Below are positions 27,929-36,565 of a DNA stretch of 64,000 bases, piece after piece (the first letter of the stretch is position 1; the number at the start of each line of letters is the position of its first letter). Source of the DNA: Nocardia carnea NBRC 14403. Lineage in GTDB: Bacteria; Actinomycetota; Actinomycetes; Mycobacteriales; Mycobacteriaceae. Position numbers and translations under genes: made by a program. The notes under the pieces are model-generated. The model had not been told where the DNA came from. It made no database searches and saw only the letters and a list, made by a program, of their open reading frames with translations. Location of the stretch: positions 1 through 64,000 of the forward strand of contig NZ_BAFV01000058.1 in the NCBI RefSeq assembly GCF_000308515.1, written 5' to 3'.

Positions 27929-28237
27929 TTACTCCCCCACTGTCCCCTGATCCGTCTGCCGCCATTCGCCCGTTCCGTCCGGGTTGCGGTGGTACTCCCA
28001 GGCCGCGTAGTCGCCGTCGTTTTCCACCACGCTGAGCTGGTCAGCGTAGCCGTCGAGGTCGGAGTCGGTCCAGACGCTCATCGAGTCGGAGTTGGTGGTG
28101 GTGAAGGTGTCGAGGATGCCGTCGCCGTCGAGGTCTTGGGTGGGGCTTTCCATCTCGACCGGGCCCAGGCTGTCCAGCGATGAGGTGGCGTCGAAGCTCG
28201 GCATTCCGAGACCTGGGAACTCTCCGGATACGGGCAT
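27929..28237 (-). CDS. DUF6802-like protein with a calcium-binding-type loop
   Basis: A 102-residue protein in the style of the DUF6802 family. It has two Asp-rich loops, DLDGDGILDTF (about 36-46) and DSDLDGYADQL (about 58-68), then the conserved end NDGDYAAWEYHRNPDG. There is no signal peptide, which is common for proteins that leave by type VII secretion. It lies 131 nt upstream of the WXG-like gene and shares the Asp-Gly loop style with the repeat protein. ATG 28237 has AGGAGG just upstream. Confidence 0.65.
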   Translation of the reverse strand: MPVSGEFPGLGMPSFDATSSLDSLGPVEMESPTQDLDGDGILDTFTTTNSDSMSVWTDSDLDGYADQLSVVENDGDYAAWEYHRNPDGTGEWRQTDQGTVGE

Positions 28238-28370
28238 GGGTCCTCCTGAGTTCCATATATCGGCGGCGCTACGAGTTTCGGCCTATCTTTCCATCTCGGG
28301 CAGCGGAACGCAGCCCCCGGATCCCACCGCAGTCGCGGCCCGGTCCCGAATCCAGGCGGAATACAGCGCA

Positions 28371-28396
28371 GCCCCGCTCCCATACGGGAACGGGGC
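28371..28396 (-). terminator. Hairpin downstream of the PspC gene
   Basis: 11-nt arms (GCCCCGCTCCC and GGGAACGGGGC, one mismatch) with a 4-nt loop, 43 nt past the PspC stop codon on the minus strand. It separates that gene from the T7SS-linked island. Confidence 0.55.
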
Positions 28397-28438
28397 TTGG
28401 CGGCGGCTAACGGATAGCCGAGGGGTTCCGGTGCGCGA

Positions 28439-28630
28439 TCAGCGTTTCGGCATCATCAACCACATCACCAGGTAGACCACGAACTGCGGGCCGGGGAGGA
28501 TGCAGGATACGACGAAGAGCAGGCGGACGATTCCGGAGCTCCAGCCGAAGTATTCGGCGATACCGCCGCAGACACCGCCGACCCACTTGTCGGTGGTGGA
28601 GCGTGTGAAGCGGCGTGTGGGGGCGGTCAT
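28439..28630 (-). CDS. PspC domain protein
   Basis: A 63-residue phage-shock-protein C domain protein. It has the N-terminal FTRSTTDKWVGGVCGGIAEYF segment (written in part: WVGGVCGGIAEYF), followed by one or two hydrophobic helices (LLFVVSCILPGP and VVYLVMWLMMPKR). Such proteins sense or respond to membrane stress. ATG 28630 gives the normal minimal length; the longer upstream frame is not PspC-like. No pspA-type partner is adjacent. Confidence 0.88.
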   Translation of the reverse strand: MTAPTRRFTRSTTDKWVGGVCGGIAEYFGWSSGIVRLLFVVSCILPGPQFVVYLVMWLMMPKR

Positions 28631-28957
28631 GGGCGGTCCTTTCGATAAACGGGGACTACACATTCCACTGTCCACGCCGTGGCGTGGGCTCGCATCGGTA
28701 GCGATACCGATACTCACCCTGATATCCGGCGGCCCGGGCTCAGGGTCGACCCCGAACCAGCGGTCCCACTGAGGGCTTCGCGTGCCGCACAGTGCTCTCA
28801 TCGCGCCGATTCCGACCGGACCGGAACTCACCACGAGCACGGTCGCGCATGTCCCGTACCGCGCCGCTCACTGATTCGATGGGTGTGCCGAGGTCACTGG
28901 AGGATGCGCAGGCAAGATGGGGGCACAGGAACGGTTCATGCGCAGGTCAGGAGTCAT

Positions 28958-29428
28958 ATGCAGAACACCGTCGAACTATTCGCCGCACCGGGCACGCTCT
29001 CGGCGCAGCTCGGCGCGGATACACTGTTCGCCCTGGTCGCGACCGGTCTCCTCTTCCTGTCGGCCCTGGTGTTGGGGACGTGGAAGTATCACGGCATCCG
29101 CACCTCACCGGAGGGCACGGCGCACGTATACGTCGATATCGCGCACCGCGCCGCCCTGATGTACTCGTTCGCAGGACTGCTGCTGGCGGTGTTCACCGAG
29201 CTCAGCGGGTGGCCGACCGCGGTGAACCTGGTGGCCGCCGCGATCGTCCTCGCGTTCTTCGCCGGCGCCATCGCGACCTATGCGTGGCACGGATACCGCC
29301 GCGATACCACCAACCAGTTCCACGGCGATATCGGCGCGCAGCTCAGGGTCACCATGATCGCGCTCGTGGTGGGCGAGATCGGCGGATTCCTGGTGTTGTT
29401 CAGCGGTTTCCTCTGGACCCTGCGCTGA
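28958..29428 (+). CDS. Four-helix integral membrane protein of unknown function
   Basis: A 156-residue protein with four predicted membrane helices (about 22-40, 65-85, 88-108 and 130-150) and short loops. It contains His and Tyr residues at helix ends (WKYHGI, YAWHGYRRD). No family recognised. The ATG at 28958 begins MQNTVELFAAPG and has AGGAG upstream; the frame continues to 28679, where the sequence is not protein-like. It converges on glmM with only 13 nt between the genes. Confidence 0.7.
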   Translation: MQNTVELFAAPGTLSAQLGADTLFALVATGLLFLSALVLGTWKYHGIRTSPEGTAHVYVDIAHRAALMYSFAGLLLAVFTELSGWPTAVNLVAAAIVLAFFAGAIATYAWHGYRRDTTNQFHGDIGAQLRVTMIALVVGEIGGFLVLFSGFLWTLR

Positions 29429-29441
29429 CGACTTTCCAGAC

Positions 29442-30824
29442 CTATACGGCCGCTACGCGTTTGGCGATATCGTCGGCGATTTCCTCGGCCTGCGCGGGAT
29501 CGGTGGCCTCCACCATGACCCGTACCAGCTGTTCGGTACCGCTCGGACGCAGCAGAACCCGCCCTGAGTCTCCGAGCACGCGTTCGGCCTCCTGCACCGC
29601 GGTACGGACCTCCACGGCCCCGGTAGCGGCCGCCTTATCGGTGACGGGCACGTTCACCAGCACCTGCGGCACCTTCTGCACCACATTCGCCAACTCCGCC
29701 AGCGGTTTTCCGGTCGCGGCCATCCGCGCCATCAACTGCAGACCGGTGAGGACCCCGTCGCCGGTGGTGCCGAAACGCGGGAAGACCACATGCCCGGACT
29801 GTTCGCCGCCGAGGGTGAAGCCGCCGCTGCGGAGTTCTTCGAGCACGTAACGGTCGCCGACGCCGGTGGTGCGTACGGTGATTCCGGCGTCACGCATGGC
29901 TATATGCAGGCCCAGGTTGCTCATCACGGTCGCAACCAGGGTGTTCTCGGCCAGGGTTCCGGCTTCGTGCATACCGAGGGCGAGGATGGCCATGATGGCG
30001 TCGCCGTCGACGAGTTCGCCGGCGGCGTCCACGGCCAGGCAGCGGTCGGCATCGCCGTCGTGGGCCAGGCCCAGATCGGCGCCGTGTTCCCGGACCGCGC
30101 GCTGCACCTGCTCCATATGGGTCGAGCCGACGCCGTCGTTGATATTGAGGCCGTCGGGTTCGGCGTTGATCGCGATGACCTGCGCACCGGCTTCCCGGTA
30201 GGCGGCGGGACCGGCCTCCGACGCGGCGCCGTGCGCGCAGTCCACTACGACGGTCAGACCGTTCAAATCCCGGCCGGTGACCTCGACAAGGTGCTCGATA
30301 TAGCGCTCATGGGTGCCTTCGAGACTGAATTCCGGGATATCGAAGCCGGGATGCCGCGACCCCGGCGCGGCGAGCACCCGCCCGATACCCGCGCCGGTCG
30401 GCCGGGCGAAATCACCGGCGGCGGCGACGGCCTCGATCCGGTCCTCGACGGCGTCGTCGAGTTTGTGCCCGCCCGCCGCGAAGATCTTGATCCCGTTGTC
30501 GGGCATGGGATTGTGCGAGGCCGAGATCATCACTCCGAGGCTCGCATCGTGCAGGGCGGTCAGGTAGGCGACGGCGGGAGTCGGCAGCACGCCGACGGGT
30601 AACACATCCATTCCGGCAGCGGTCAGCCCCGCGGTGACGGCGGCCTCCAGCATCTCCCCGCTCGCGCGCGGATCCCGCCCCACCACCGCGACCTTGCGGC
30701 GACCGGATCGGACCTCGGTACCCAGAACCTGCGCCGCCGCGCCCGCGAGGCGCAACGCGAGCTCCGGGCTCAACGAATCATTGGCCAGCCCGCGTACACC
30801 GTCGGTGCCGAACAAACGTCCCAT
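29442..30824 (-). CDS. glmM: Phosphoglucosamine mutase GlmM
   Basis: Converts glucosamine-6-phosphate to glucosamine-1-phosphate (460 aa, normal length). It starts [15 protein letters not shown]. The phosphorylated serine is in [14 protein letters not shown] (about residues 100-113), the Mg loop is [11 protein letters not shown] (about 245-255), and the phosphate-binding end is [14 protein letters not shown]. It follows the rplM-rpsI pair on the same strand, as in M. tuberculosis (Rv3441c), but a strong terminator separates them. Confidence 0.97.
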   Translation of the reverse strand: MGRLFGTDGVRGLANDSLSPELALRLAGAAAQVLGTEVRSGRRKVAVVGRDPRASGEMLEAAVTAGLTAAGMDVLPVGVLPTPAVAYLTALHDASLGVMISASHNPMPDNGIKIFAAGGHKLDDAVEDRIEAVAAAGDFARPTGAGIGRVLAAPGSRHPGFDIPEFSLEGTHERYIEHLVEVTGRDLNGLTVVVDCAHGAASEAGPAAYREAGAQVIAINAEPDGLNINDGVGSTHMEQVQRAVREHGADLGLAHDGDADRCLAVDAAGELVDGDAIMAILALGMHEAGTLAENTLVATVMSNLGLHIAMRDAGITVRTTGVGDRYVLEELRSGGFTLGGEQSGHVVFPRFGTTGDGVLTGLQLMARMAATGKPLAELANVVQKVPQVLVNVPVTDKAAATGAVEVRTAVQEAERVLGDSGRVLLRPSGTEQLVRVMVEATDPAQAEEIADDIAKRVAAV

Positions 30825-30918
30825 ACCTTGCCCCTGTCAGTGAGTCCACAGCGCGCGACGCTCCTGCCGGAAACGCCGTCGAGACGGCCGGCCGACGAGC
30901 ACCGCGGTAGATATAGCA

Positions 30919-30959
30919 CGAGAGCAGGCGACCAGACTCCGGCTGGTTGCCTGCTCTCG
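30919..30959 (-). terminator. Terminator after rpsI
   Basis: 17-nt arms at 30919-30935 and 30943-30959 pair with a single G.U or mismatch position around a 7-nt loop. A second, weaker stem (CCGGCCTG with CAGGCCGG) lies between it and rpsI at about 30968-31010. It ends the rplM-rpsI transcript before glmM. Confidence 0.8.
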
Positions 30960-31018
30960 GAACCGACACCGGCCTGCCCACCCACATACCGTGAGCGGAC
31001 AGGCCGGCACCGGTGATA

Positions 31019-31531
31019 TCAGCGCTTCGAGTACTGCGGCGCTTTACGGGCCTTCTTGAGGCCGTACTTCTTACGCTCGGTGGCACGCGGGTCACGGGTG
31101 AGGAACCCGGCGCGCTTGAGCGCGGGACGATCGTCGGCGTTGGCCACGGTCAGCGCACGGGCGATGGCCAGGCGCAGCGCACCCGCCTGCCCGGAGGGGC
31201 CGCCGCCGTGCAGGCGCGCGATCACATCGAACGATTCCAGGCGCTCGACGGTGACCAGCGGGGACTTCACCAGCTGCTGGTGCACCTTGTTCGGGAAGTA
31301 GGCCTCGATCGAACGGCCGTTGAGCACGAAGTTGCCGGTACCCGGCACCAGGCGCACCCGGACCACGGCTTCCTTACGGCGGCCGACGGTCTGGATGGGA
31401 CGGTCCAGCGGGGCCGCGAACTCGACGAATTCGGCATCGTCTTCGTAGACGACACCCTCGTCCAGCACCTCGGCGGCGGCGTCTTCGACGACCGCTTCGT
31501 CGTATTCGGTGTATTCCTCGGGAGCGGTCAC
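31019..31531 (-). CDS. rpsI: 30S ribosomal protein S9
   Basis: Ribosomal protein S9 (170 aa). The core from about residue 42 ([20 protein letters not shown]) to the basic end [12 protein letters not shown] is standard; the last residues reach the P site of the ribosome. The N-terminal 40 residues form an acidic extension (many Glu, Asp, Tyr and Val), which is typical of actinobacterial S9. GTG 31531 overlaps the rplM stop (GTGA). Confidence 0.98.
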   Translation of the reverse strand: MTAPEEYTEYDEAVVEDAAAEVLDEGVVYEDDAEFVEFAAPLDRPIQTVGRRKEAVVRVRLVPGTGNFVLNGRSIEAYFPNKVHQQLVKSPLVTVERLESFDVIARLHGGGPSGQAGALRLAIARALTVANADDRPALKRAGFLTRDPRATERKKYGLKKARKAPQYSKR

Positions 31532-31971
31532 TGGGCCACCTGCTTGATCTCGAACGGAACGGGCTGCTGGGCGGCGTGCGGATGGTTCGGGCCCGCGTAC
31601 ACCTTCAGCTTGCCGGCGATGGCATTGCCGAGCTTGTTCTTGGGGATCATGCCCTTCACGGCCTTCTCCACCAGGCGGTCGGGGCGGGTATCCAGCACCT
31701 CACCGACAGTGCGGGACTTGAGGCCGCCGGGATGCCCGGAGTGGTGGTAGATGCGCTTACCGTCGCGCTTGTTGCCGCTGATGGCAACCTTGTCGGCGTT
31801 GATGATGACGACGAAATCGCCACCATCCATATGCGGAGCGTAGGTCGGCTTGTGCTTGCCACGCAGCAGATTCGCTGCCTGAACGGCAAGACGGCCGAGC
31901 ACTACGTCAGTGGCGTCGATGACGTACCACTGCCGGGTCACGTCACCCGCCTTCGGGCTGTACGTAGGCAC
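31528..31971 (-). CDS. rplM: 50S ribosomal protein L13
   Basis: Ribosomal protein L13 (147 aa). It begins [20 protein letters not shown] at GTG 31971; the frame to 32067 is not L13-like. Core motifs are [31 protein letters not shown] and [11 protein letters not shown]. It is first gene of the rplM-rpsI operon. In M. tuberculosis the ESX-4 cluster lies just upstream; here it is replaced by an Hsp70-like gene and an FHA-ABC exporter. Confidence 0.98.
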   Translation of the reverse strand: MPTYSPKAGDVTRQWYVIDATDVVLGRLAVQAANLLRGKHKPTYAPHMDGGDFVVIINADKVAISGNKRDGKRIYHHSGHPGGLKSRTVGEVLDTRPDRLVEKAVKGMIPKNKLGNAIAGKLKVYAGPNHPHAAQQPVPFEIKQVAQ

Positions 31972-32121
31972 AGTGCTTCCCTGTCTGTCGTCGATGCTGC
32001 CGGCCACAATGCGCGGACGAGGGGTTCCCGGCGGCCGGTTGAGACCCGGGCTCGGTGTTCCGCACACCAGCGGACCACGATACCAGCCGGCCGGTGGCCC
32101 CCGAAATCGGCCGCTACCGGC

Positions 32122-33645
32122 TCAGATGTCGAACGGAGGACCGGGGTCGGTGACACCCGGCCGGCCGGGCACCAGATAGCGCAGGGTGTCGATACCGGAT
32201 CGGCCGCATTCGGCGCCGTCGTCGGCCGGCGCTTCCGGGCCGGGTGCGGATTCGCCCGCACCCGGGGCCGGTGCCTGCGCATAGAGCGGACGCTCCAGCG
32301 GCGCTACCCCGGCCTGATCGGGCGGTTCCACCAGCACGCGCGGCATCGGCACACAAGCCGCGGCACGATGCTCGCTCGAGGTATCGACCTTGTGTCCGGC
32401 CGGAACGACGACGCCGGGCGGCGCGATCTGCGCCTGCGCGGTAGCCGACCCGGCGACGACCCCGGCTGCGGCGAGAGCCGCCACACCCAGCACGGCGGGC
32501 ACACCGAACAGGTTGTCCTTCATCTTGTTCCAGAGCTTGCCCTTGCCCGGTGGTACGTCACCGCGGCCGACCTGGATGGTGGCATATTCGCTTACCGGAC
32601 CGTGCGGACCGGGCCCCACGGCGGACGGGTGCGGATGCGGTCCGGCGGCCGGATTCCGCCCCGGCGAACCGGGTGCCTCATCCGCTCGCCCGGGCGCTCC
32701 ATCCCGCGGACCCGGCATGTTCGGACGGGCGGGCGGCGCTGTCTGCAGGTAGCCCGCTGAGTCGCCCTCCTCGTCGTCGTCCTCGTTCTCGCTCACCAGC
32801 AGATGCGTGGCGCCGAGAACGAGGGCGTGCATGGGGTGTTCGGCCTTCTTCAGCCGTTGCCCGAGATGATTACGGAAGGCGAAGCGCAGGGTTTCGTTGA
32901 AGACGACCTGGCCCGCGAGCAGCACCGTCGAATTGTCGGCGCCTATTGCCCGTGCCGCGGCCATCACCTCGATCACGGTGTCGTCGGCGATGCGCGGATC
33001 ACGGGTGGATTCGGGGTCGATCGGGACGTACACCGATTCGGTGGGCCGTTCCTCGTCACCGTGGACCGCGACCACGAGCACATTGGCGCGGCCGTCGACC
33101 ACCTGGCCGTCGAAATGGACCGCCGTCGCGCCGAGGCCGTCCGGCAAGCGGTGATCAGGTGCCCGGACCAGGCCGAGCGCCCGCACATACCCGGAGAGCG
33201 CGATGGACTCCGGAATAGGCTCCACCTCGACATCGAGCTGCTCGACCAGTCGCGCATAGGCGTCGATCTTCGGATCCGGCCAGTCGTCCGGATACGGCAG
33301 CGCGACCACATCGGGTTTCCCACGCAGATGGGTTCCGACCGAAGCCAGCGGGTTGTAGAGCCGGGCCCGGAAGACCAGTTCGGCGGGCCAGGTGGCGCCC
33401 GCGATCACGATCTGCGGATGCCCGAGTATCTCCCGTACGTCCGGAATCGCCATACCCAGATCGGGCCGTTGCCGGCCCGCTGCGGCGGTATAGAGCTTGC
33501 CGGAGGCATCGGCCAGCAAATAGGCGGGTGGGTTGTAGCTTCCCTCGACCTGGACTGGGCGGATGGGTACGCCGGATCCGCCCGCGGCCACGGACACCAC
33601 ATCCCACCCGAGGTGTACCGCACCAACTCGCACCATCACAGGCAT
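32122..33645 (-). CDS. Degenerate Hsp70-like membrane protein beside an FHA-ABC exporter
   Basis: A 507-residue protein. Residues 1 to about 300 follow an actin/Hsp70-like plan: an opening strand (VRVGAVHLGWDVVSV), a late helix-strand pair (VLLAGQVVFNETLRFAFRNHLG, split here as VLLAGQVVFNETL and RFAFRNHLG) in place of the adenosine motif, and MHALVLGATHLLV. The Gly-rich phosphate loops are absent, so ATP binding is doubtful. A Pro/Gly linker, one membrane helix (about 410-430, VLGVAALAAAGVV) and a Pro/Ala-rich Cys-containing outer part follow. Start uncertain: ATG 33645 or 33636. It ends a likely operon with the FHA-ABC gene 82 nt upstream. Confidence 0.55.
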   Translation of the reverse strand: MPVMVRVGAVHLGWDVVSVAAGGSGVPIRPVQVEGSYNPPAYLLADASGKLYTAAAGRQRPDLGMAIPDVREILGHPQIVIAGATWPAELVFRARLYNPLASVGTHLRGKPDVVALPYPDDWPDPKIDAYARLVEQLDVEVEPIPESIALSGYVRALGLVRAPDHRLPDGLGATAVHFDGQVVDGRANVLVVAVHGDEERPTESVYVPIDPESTRDPRIADDTVIEVMAAARAIGADNSTVLLAGQVVFNETLRFAFRNHLGQRLKKAEHPMHALVLGATHLLVSENEDDDEEGDSAGYLQTAPPARPNMPGPRDGAPGRADEAPGSPGRNPAAGPHPHPSAVGPGPHGPVSEYATIQVGRGDVPPGKGKLWNKMKDNLFGVPAVLGVAALAAAGVVAGSATAQAQIAPPGVVVPAGHKVDTSSEHRAAACVPMPRVLVEPPDQAGVAPLERPLYAQAPAPGAGESAPGPEAPADDGAECGRSGIDTLRYLVPGRPGVTDPGPPFDI

Positions 33646-33727
33646 CAGTGTGCCTGGTGTGTGGTCGTCGCGCTCGCCGCCCCCACCCACCAGCGGCGCG
33701 AACAATGGAAGCAGCCGGTCATCGATC

Positions 33728-36451
33728 TCACCGCGCCGACTTCTTGAGCCGCAACCGGCTCCACGTGAGCAACGCGAGCACTGCCGTGAGGGCTACCACC
33801 ATGCCGATATCCAGGAACCACGCACCGCGGGTGTGTTCCCAGAGCCCGTCCGGTTGCGCCGCGATGAACAGCTCCCGAATATTCACCGTCGACGCCGCCG
33901 AGGCATATCCCCACCGCGACGGGAACAGCCACGTGACCTGCTCCAGCACCACCCGGTCGGTGACCGGAATCATCCCGCCGGCCATCACCAGCAGGCCCAT
34001 GATCGCCACCGCCAGCAGCGGCATCACCTGTTCACTGGACCTGGCCAGGCTCGACAACAGCAACCCGAGCACCACACAGGACACCGCGGTCGCCGCGATA
34101 TCGATGTACAGCTCGGCACCGCCCATCGCCAGTACCGACCCCTCCTGCGGCCGCTTCTTCCCGAGCAGTACGAAACCGACCAGCACCGCCGACTGCACCA
34201 GCGCGGCGAGACCGAAGATCGTGACCTTCGCCCACAGGTAGGCCCCCGACCGCAACCCGACCGCGCGTTCCCGCACGTAGATCGTGCGCTCCCCCACCAG
34301 ATCACGCACGGTGAGGGTCATACCCATGAAGCAGGCGCCGAGAATCAGCACCACCAGCAGCATCTGCGGTTCCGAATCACCGTTGGGCACGAAGGTGCCG
34401 TCGTCCTGCTGGATCAGCGGCGGCCGGCCGAACCCGTTGCTACCGGGCACCAGCAGTGACAGTCCGCCGAGCACGAACGGCAGCAGCACCAGGAACGCCA
34501 TATAGCCGCGGTCGGCCAGGATCAGCCGCAGCTGCCGCCGGGCCAGGGTGGAGAACTGTTTCCAGGCACCCGACTGTGGTGGCGAACCACCTCCGCTCTG
34601 CCGCGCCGCGGGTGGCGGTGGGGGTGGTAGCGCCGCCTGCCGGGATCGATAGTGGGCGAAGGCCGCATCGGGGTTGGCGGCGACATCGGCGAAGATCTTG
34701 GCCCAGTCGCTGGTGCCGAGCGCGGATTCGACGCCCGCCGGGTTACCCGCGTAGGCGGTTTTCCCACCGGGGGCCAGCAGCACCACCTGATCGCACATAT
34801 CGAGGCAGGCCACAGAGTGCGTGACCACGATGACCACACGCCCGGCGTCGGCCAGTTCGCGCAGCATCATCATGACCTGCCGGTCCAGCGCCGGATCGAG
34901 GCCGGAGGTTGGTTCGTCCAGGATCAGCAGCGAGGGGCCGGTGAGCAGTTCCAGGGCCACCGAGGCGCGTTTGCGCTGCCCGCCGGAGAGCCGGTCCACC
35001 CGGGTATCGGCGTGCTCGGTGAGCGAGAGTTCGCGCAGCACGCCGTCGATGACCTGCTGCCGGTCGGCCTTGGAGGAGTCCGGCGGCAGCCGCAGTTCGG
35101 CCGCGAAACCGAGCGCCTGCCGCACCGTGAGCTGGCGGTGCAGCACATCGTCCTGGGGAACCATGCCGATACGTGAACGCAGCGCCTCGTATTCGGCGTG
35201 CAGATCGCGGCCTTCGAAGACCACCTGCCCGCCGGAGGGCTGGGTGCTACCCGCGATCAGCCGGGACAGAGTGGATTTACCGGCACCGGACGGTCCGATC
35301 AACGCGGTGAGCGTGCCGCGTCCGGCCTGCATGTTCACATCCACCAGCAACTGTTTGTTGCCTTCGACGGTGAACCCGACCCCGTGCACGGTCAACCCCT
35401 GTTCGGCGACCGGCCGCTGCCGGTGCGCCAGCGTGCCCTGGGAGACCTCGAAGTCGATATTGCCGATGGTGATGATGTCGCGTTCGCGCAGCACCGTGCG
35501 CTGCCGGCGGACACCGTTGACGAACGTGCCGTTGGCCGAACCCAGATCCTCGATGACCAGGCCCTCGGAGCCCGCGACGAGCCGGGCATGCTTCCGCGAC
35601 GCCAGCGGATCGTTGACCACGATCTGGTTGTCGGAGGTACGTCCGATCGCCAGCCCGCCCGGCGGAATCCGGTCCGCCCGGGCTATCGGGCCCTCGCTGG
35701 CGCGGTGCCGTACCGGCGGTACCGCGGCAATACTCGCTTTGGCGGTCATGTTCACGTTGGCCGGTTGCTGCGGGGCCGGGCCGGAATGCGGGGCCGGTGG
35801 GGAATGCGGGGTCGCGGCCGAATGCGAGAGCGGACCGGAATGCGGGGGCTGCGACGGATGTGCCGGGCTCGGTGCCCACGGCTGTGGCTGCTGATGCGGC
35901 GGGCGTTGCGCGGGCGGCGGATTGACCGGGGCGGAGGCATGCTGCGCGACCTGCGGTTGCACAGCGGGCTGAGGTCGATGCGGCGGCTGTGCCGGTTGAT
36001 GCTGCCCGCCCGGAAACTGCTGTTGTGCACCCGGGAATTGCTGCTGCCCACCGGGGAACTGCTGCTGCCCCGACGGGTACGGCTGCTGCCCGGACGGAAA
36101 CTGCTGCTGCGCAGGCCGCTGCGCCTGCTGCTGCGGAACCCCGGACGGAACCAGCCACAGCAGCGGCCCGGTGATCGCGTCACCGAGACGGACCTGCGTA
36201 GGCCGGTCGATCGGAACGGGTCCCCCGAGCCGGCGTGCGTCGACGAACACTCCGTTGGTACTGCCGTTGTCGGTGAGCACCCAGGCTCCCGACTGCCAGG
36301 CCAGAATCGCGTGGACCCGCGAAACCAGCGGACTGTCGACGAACAGCGTCACCTCGGGCGCACGGCCCAAAGTGATCTGCTGATTCGAATCGAAGACACG
36401 TTCGGTTCCATCGTGGCGCACCGTGATAGTGCGCACCCCCGGTGCAGACAT
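33728..36451 (-). CDS. FHA-domain ABC transporter (Rv1747-like)
   Basis: A 907-residue fused exporter. FHA domain 1 lies at about residues 10-95 (GR at 29-30, SRVH at 44-47, NGSTNG at 62-67). A Gln/Pro-rich linker with heptad-like QQQFPGG repeats is at 115-151. FHA domain 2 is at 265-335 (GRTSDNQ, SRKHAR, SANGTF). The ATPase is at 350-590 with Walker A GPSGAGKST at 386-394, signature LSGGQRKRAS at 488-497, Walker B LLILDEPTSGLDP at 508-520 and the switch His in THSV. An ABC-2 membrane domain with about six helices completes it. In M. tuberculosis Rv1747 is controlled by kinase PknF through threonines that the FHA domains read, and it affects cell-envelope glycolipids. No kinase gene is adjacent here. 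Confidence 0.93.
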   Translation of the reverse strand: MSAPGVRTITVRHDGTERVFDSNQQITLGRAPEVTLFVDSPLVSRVHAILAWQSGAWVLTDNGSTNGVFVDARRLGGPVPIDRPTQVRLGDAITGPLLWLVPSGVPQQQAQRPAQQQFPSGQQPYPSGQQQFPGGQQQFPGAQQQFPGGQHQPAQPPHRPQPAVQPQVAQHASAPVNPPPAQRPPHQQPQPWAPSPAHPSQPPHSGPLSHSAATPHSPPAPHSGPAPQQPANVNMTAKASIAAVPPVRHRASEGPIARADRIPPGGLAIGRTSDNQIVVNDPLASRKHARLVAGSEGLVIEDLGSANGTFVNGVRRQRTVLRERDIITIGNIDFEVSQGTLAHRQRPVAEQGLTVHGVGFTVEGNKQLLVDVNMQAGRGTLTALIGPSGAGKSTLSRLIAGSTQPSGGQVVFEGRDLHAEYEALRSRIGMVPQDDVLHRQLTVRQALGFAAELRLPPDSSKADRQQVIDGVLRELSLTEHADTRVDRLSGGQRKRASVALELLTGPSLLILDEPTSGLDPALDRQVMMMLRELADAGRVVIVVTHSVACLDMCDQVVLLAPGGKTAYAGNPAGVESALGTSDWAKIFADVAANPDAAFAHYRSRQAALPPPPPPAARQSGGGSPPQSGAWKQFSTLARRQLRLILADRGYMAFLVLLPFVLGGLSLLVPGSNGFGRPPLIQQDDGTFVPNGDSEPQMLLVVLILGACFMGMTLTVRDLVGERTIYVRERAVGLRSGAYLWAKVTIFGLAALVQSAVLVGFVLLGKKRPQEGSVLAMGGAELYIDIAATAVSCVVLGLLLSSLARSSEQVMPLLAVAIMGLLVMAGGMIPVTDRVVLEQVTWLFPSRWGYASAASTVNIRELFIAAQPDGLWEHTRGAWFLDIGMVVALTAVLALLTWSRLRLKKSAR

Positions 36452-36565
36452 GCAGCGGATACTATTCCATTACCCGGGCATCGGAGATGCCCCCGCTTGG
36501 GGGGTGATCGCCCCGCTCAGCGGGAGATGCCAGCACCCGAACCGGCCGAAAATGGGGGAGAATCC

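Noticed and set aside
35198-36565. Plus-strand extension upstream of the metallopeptidase
   Set aside because: It is antisense to the FHA-ABC gene; the lipoprotein signal sequence and ribosome site mark the start at 36566.
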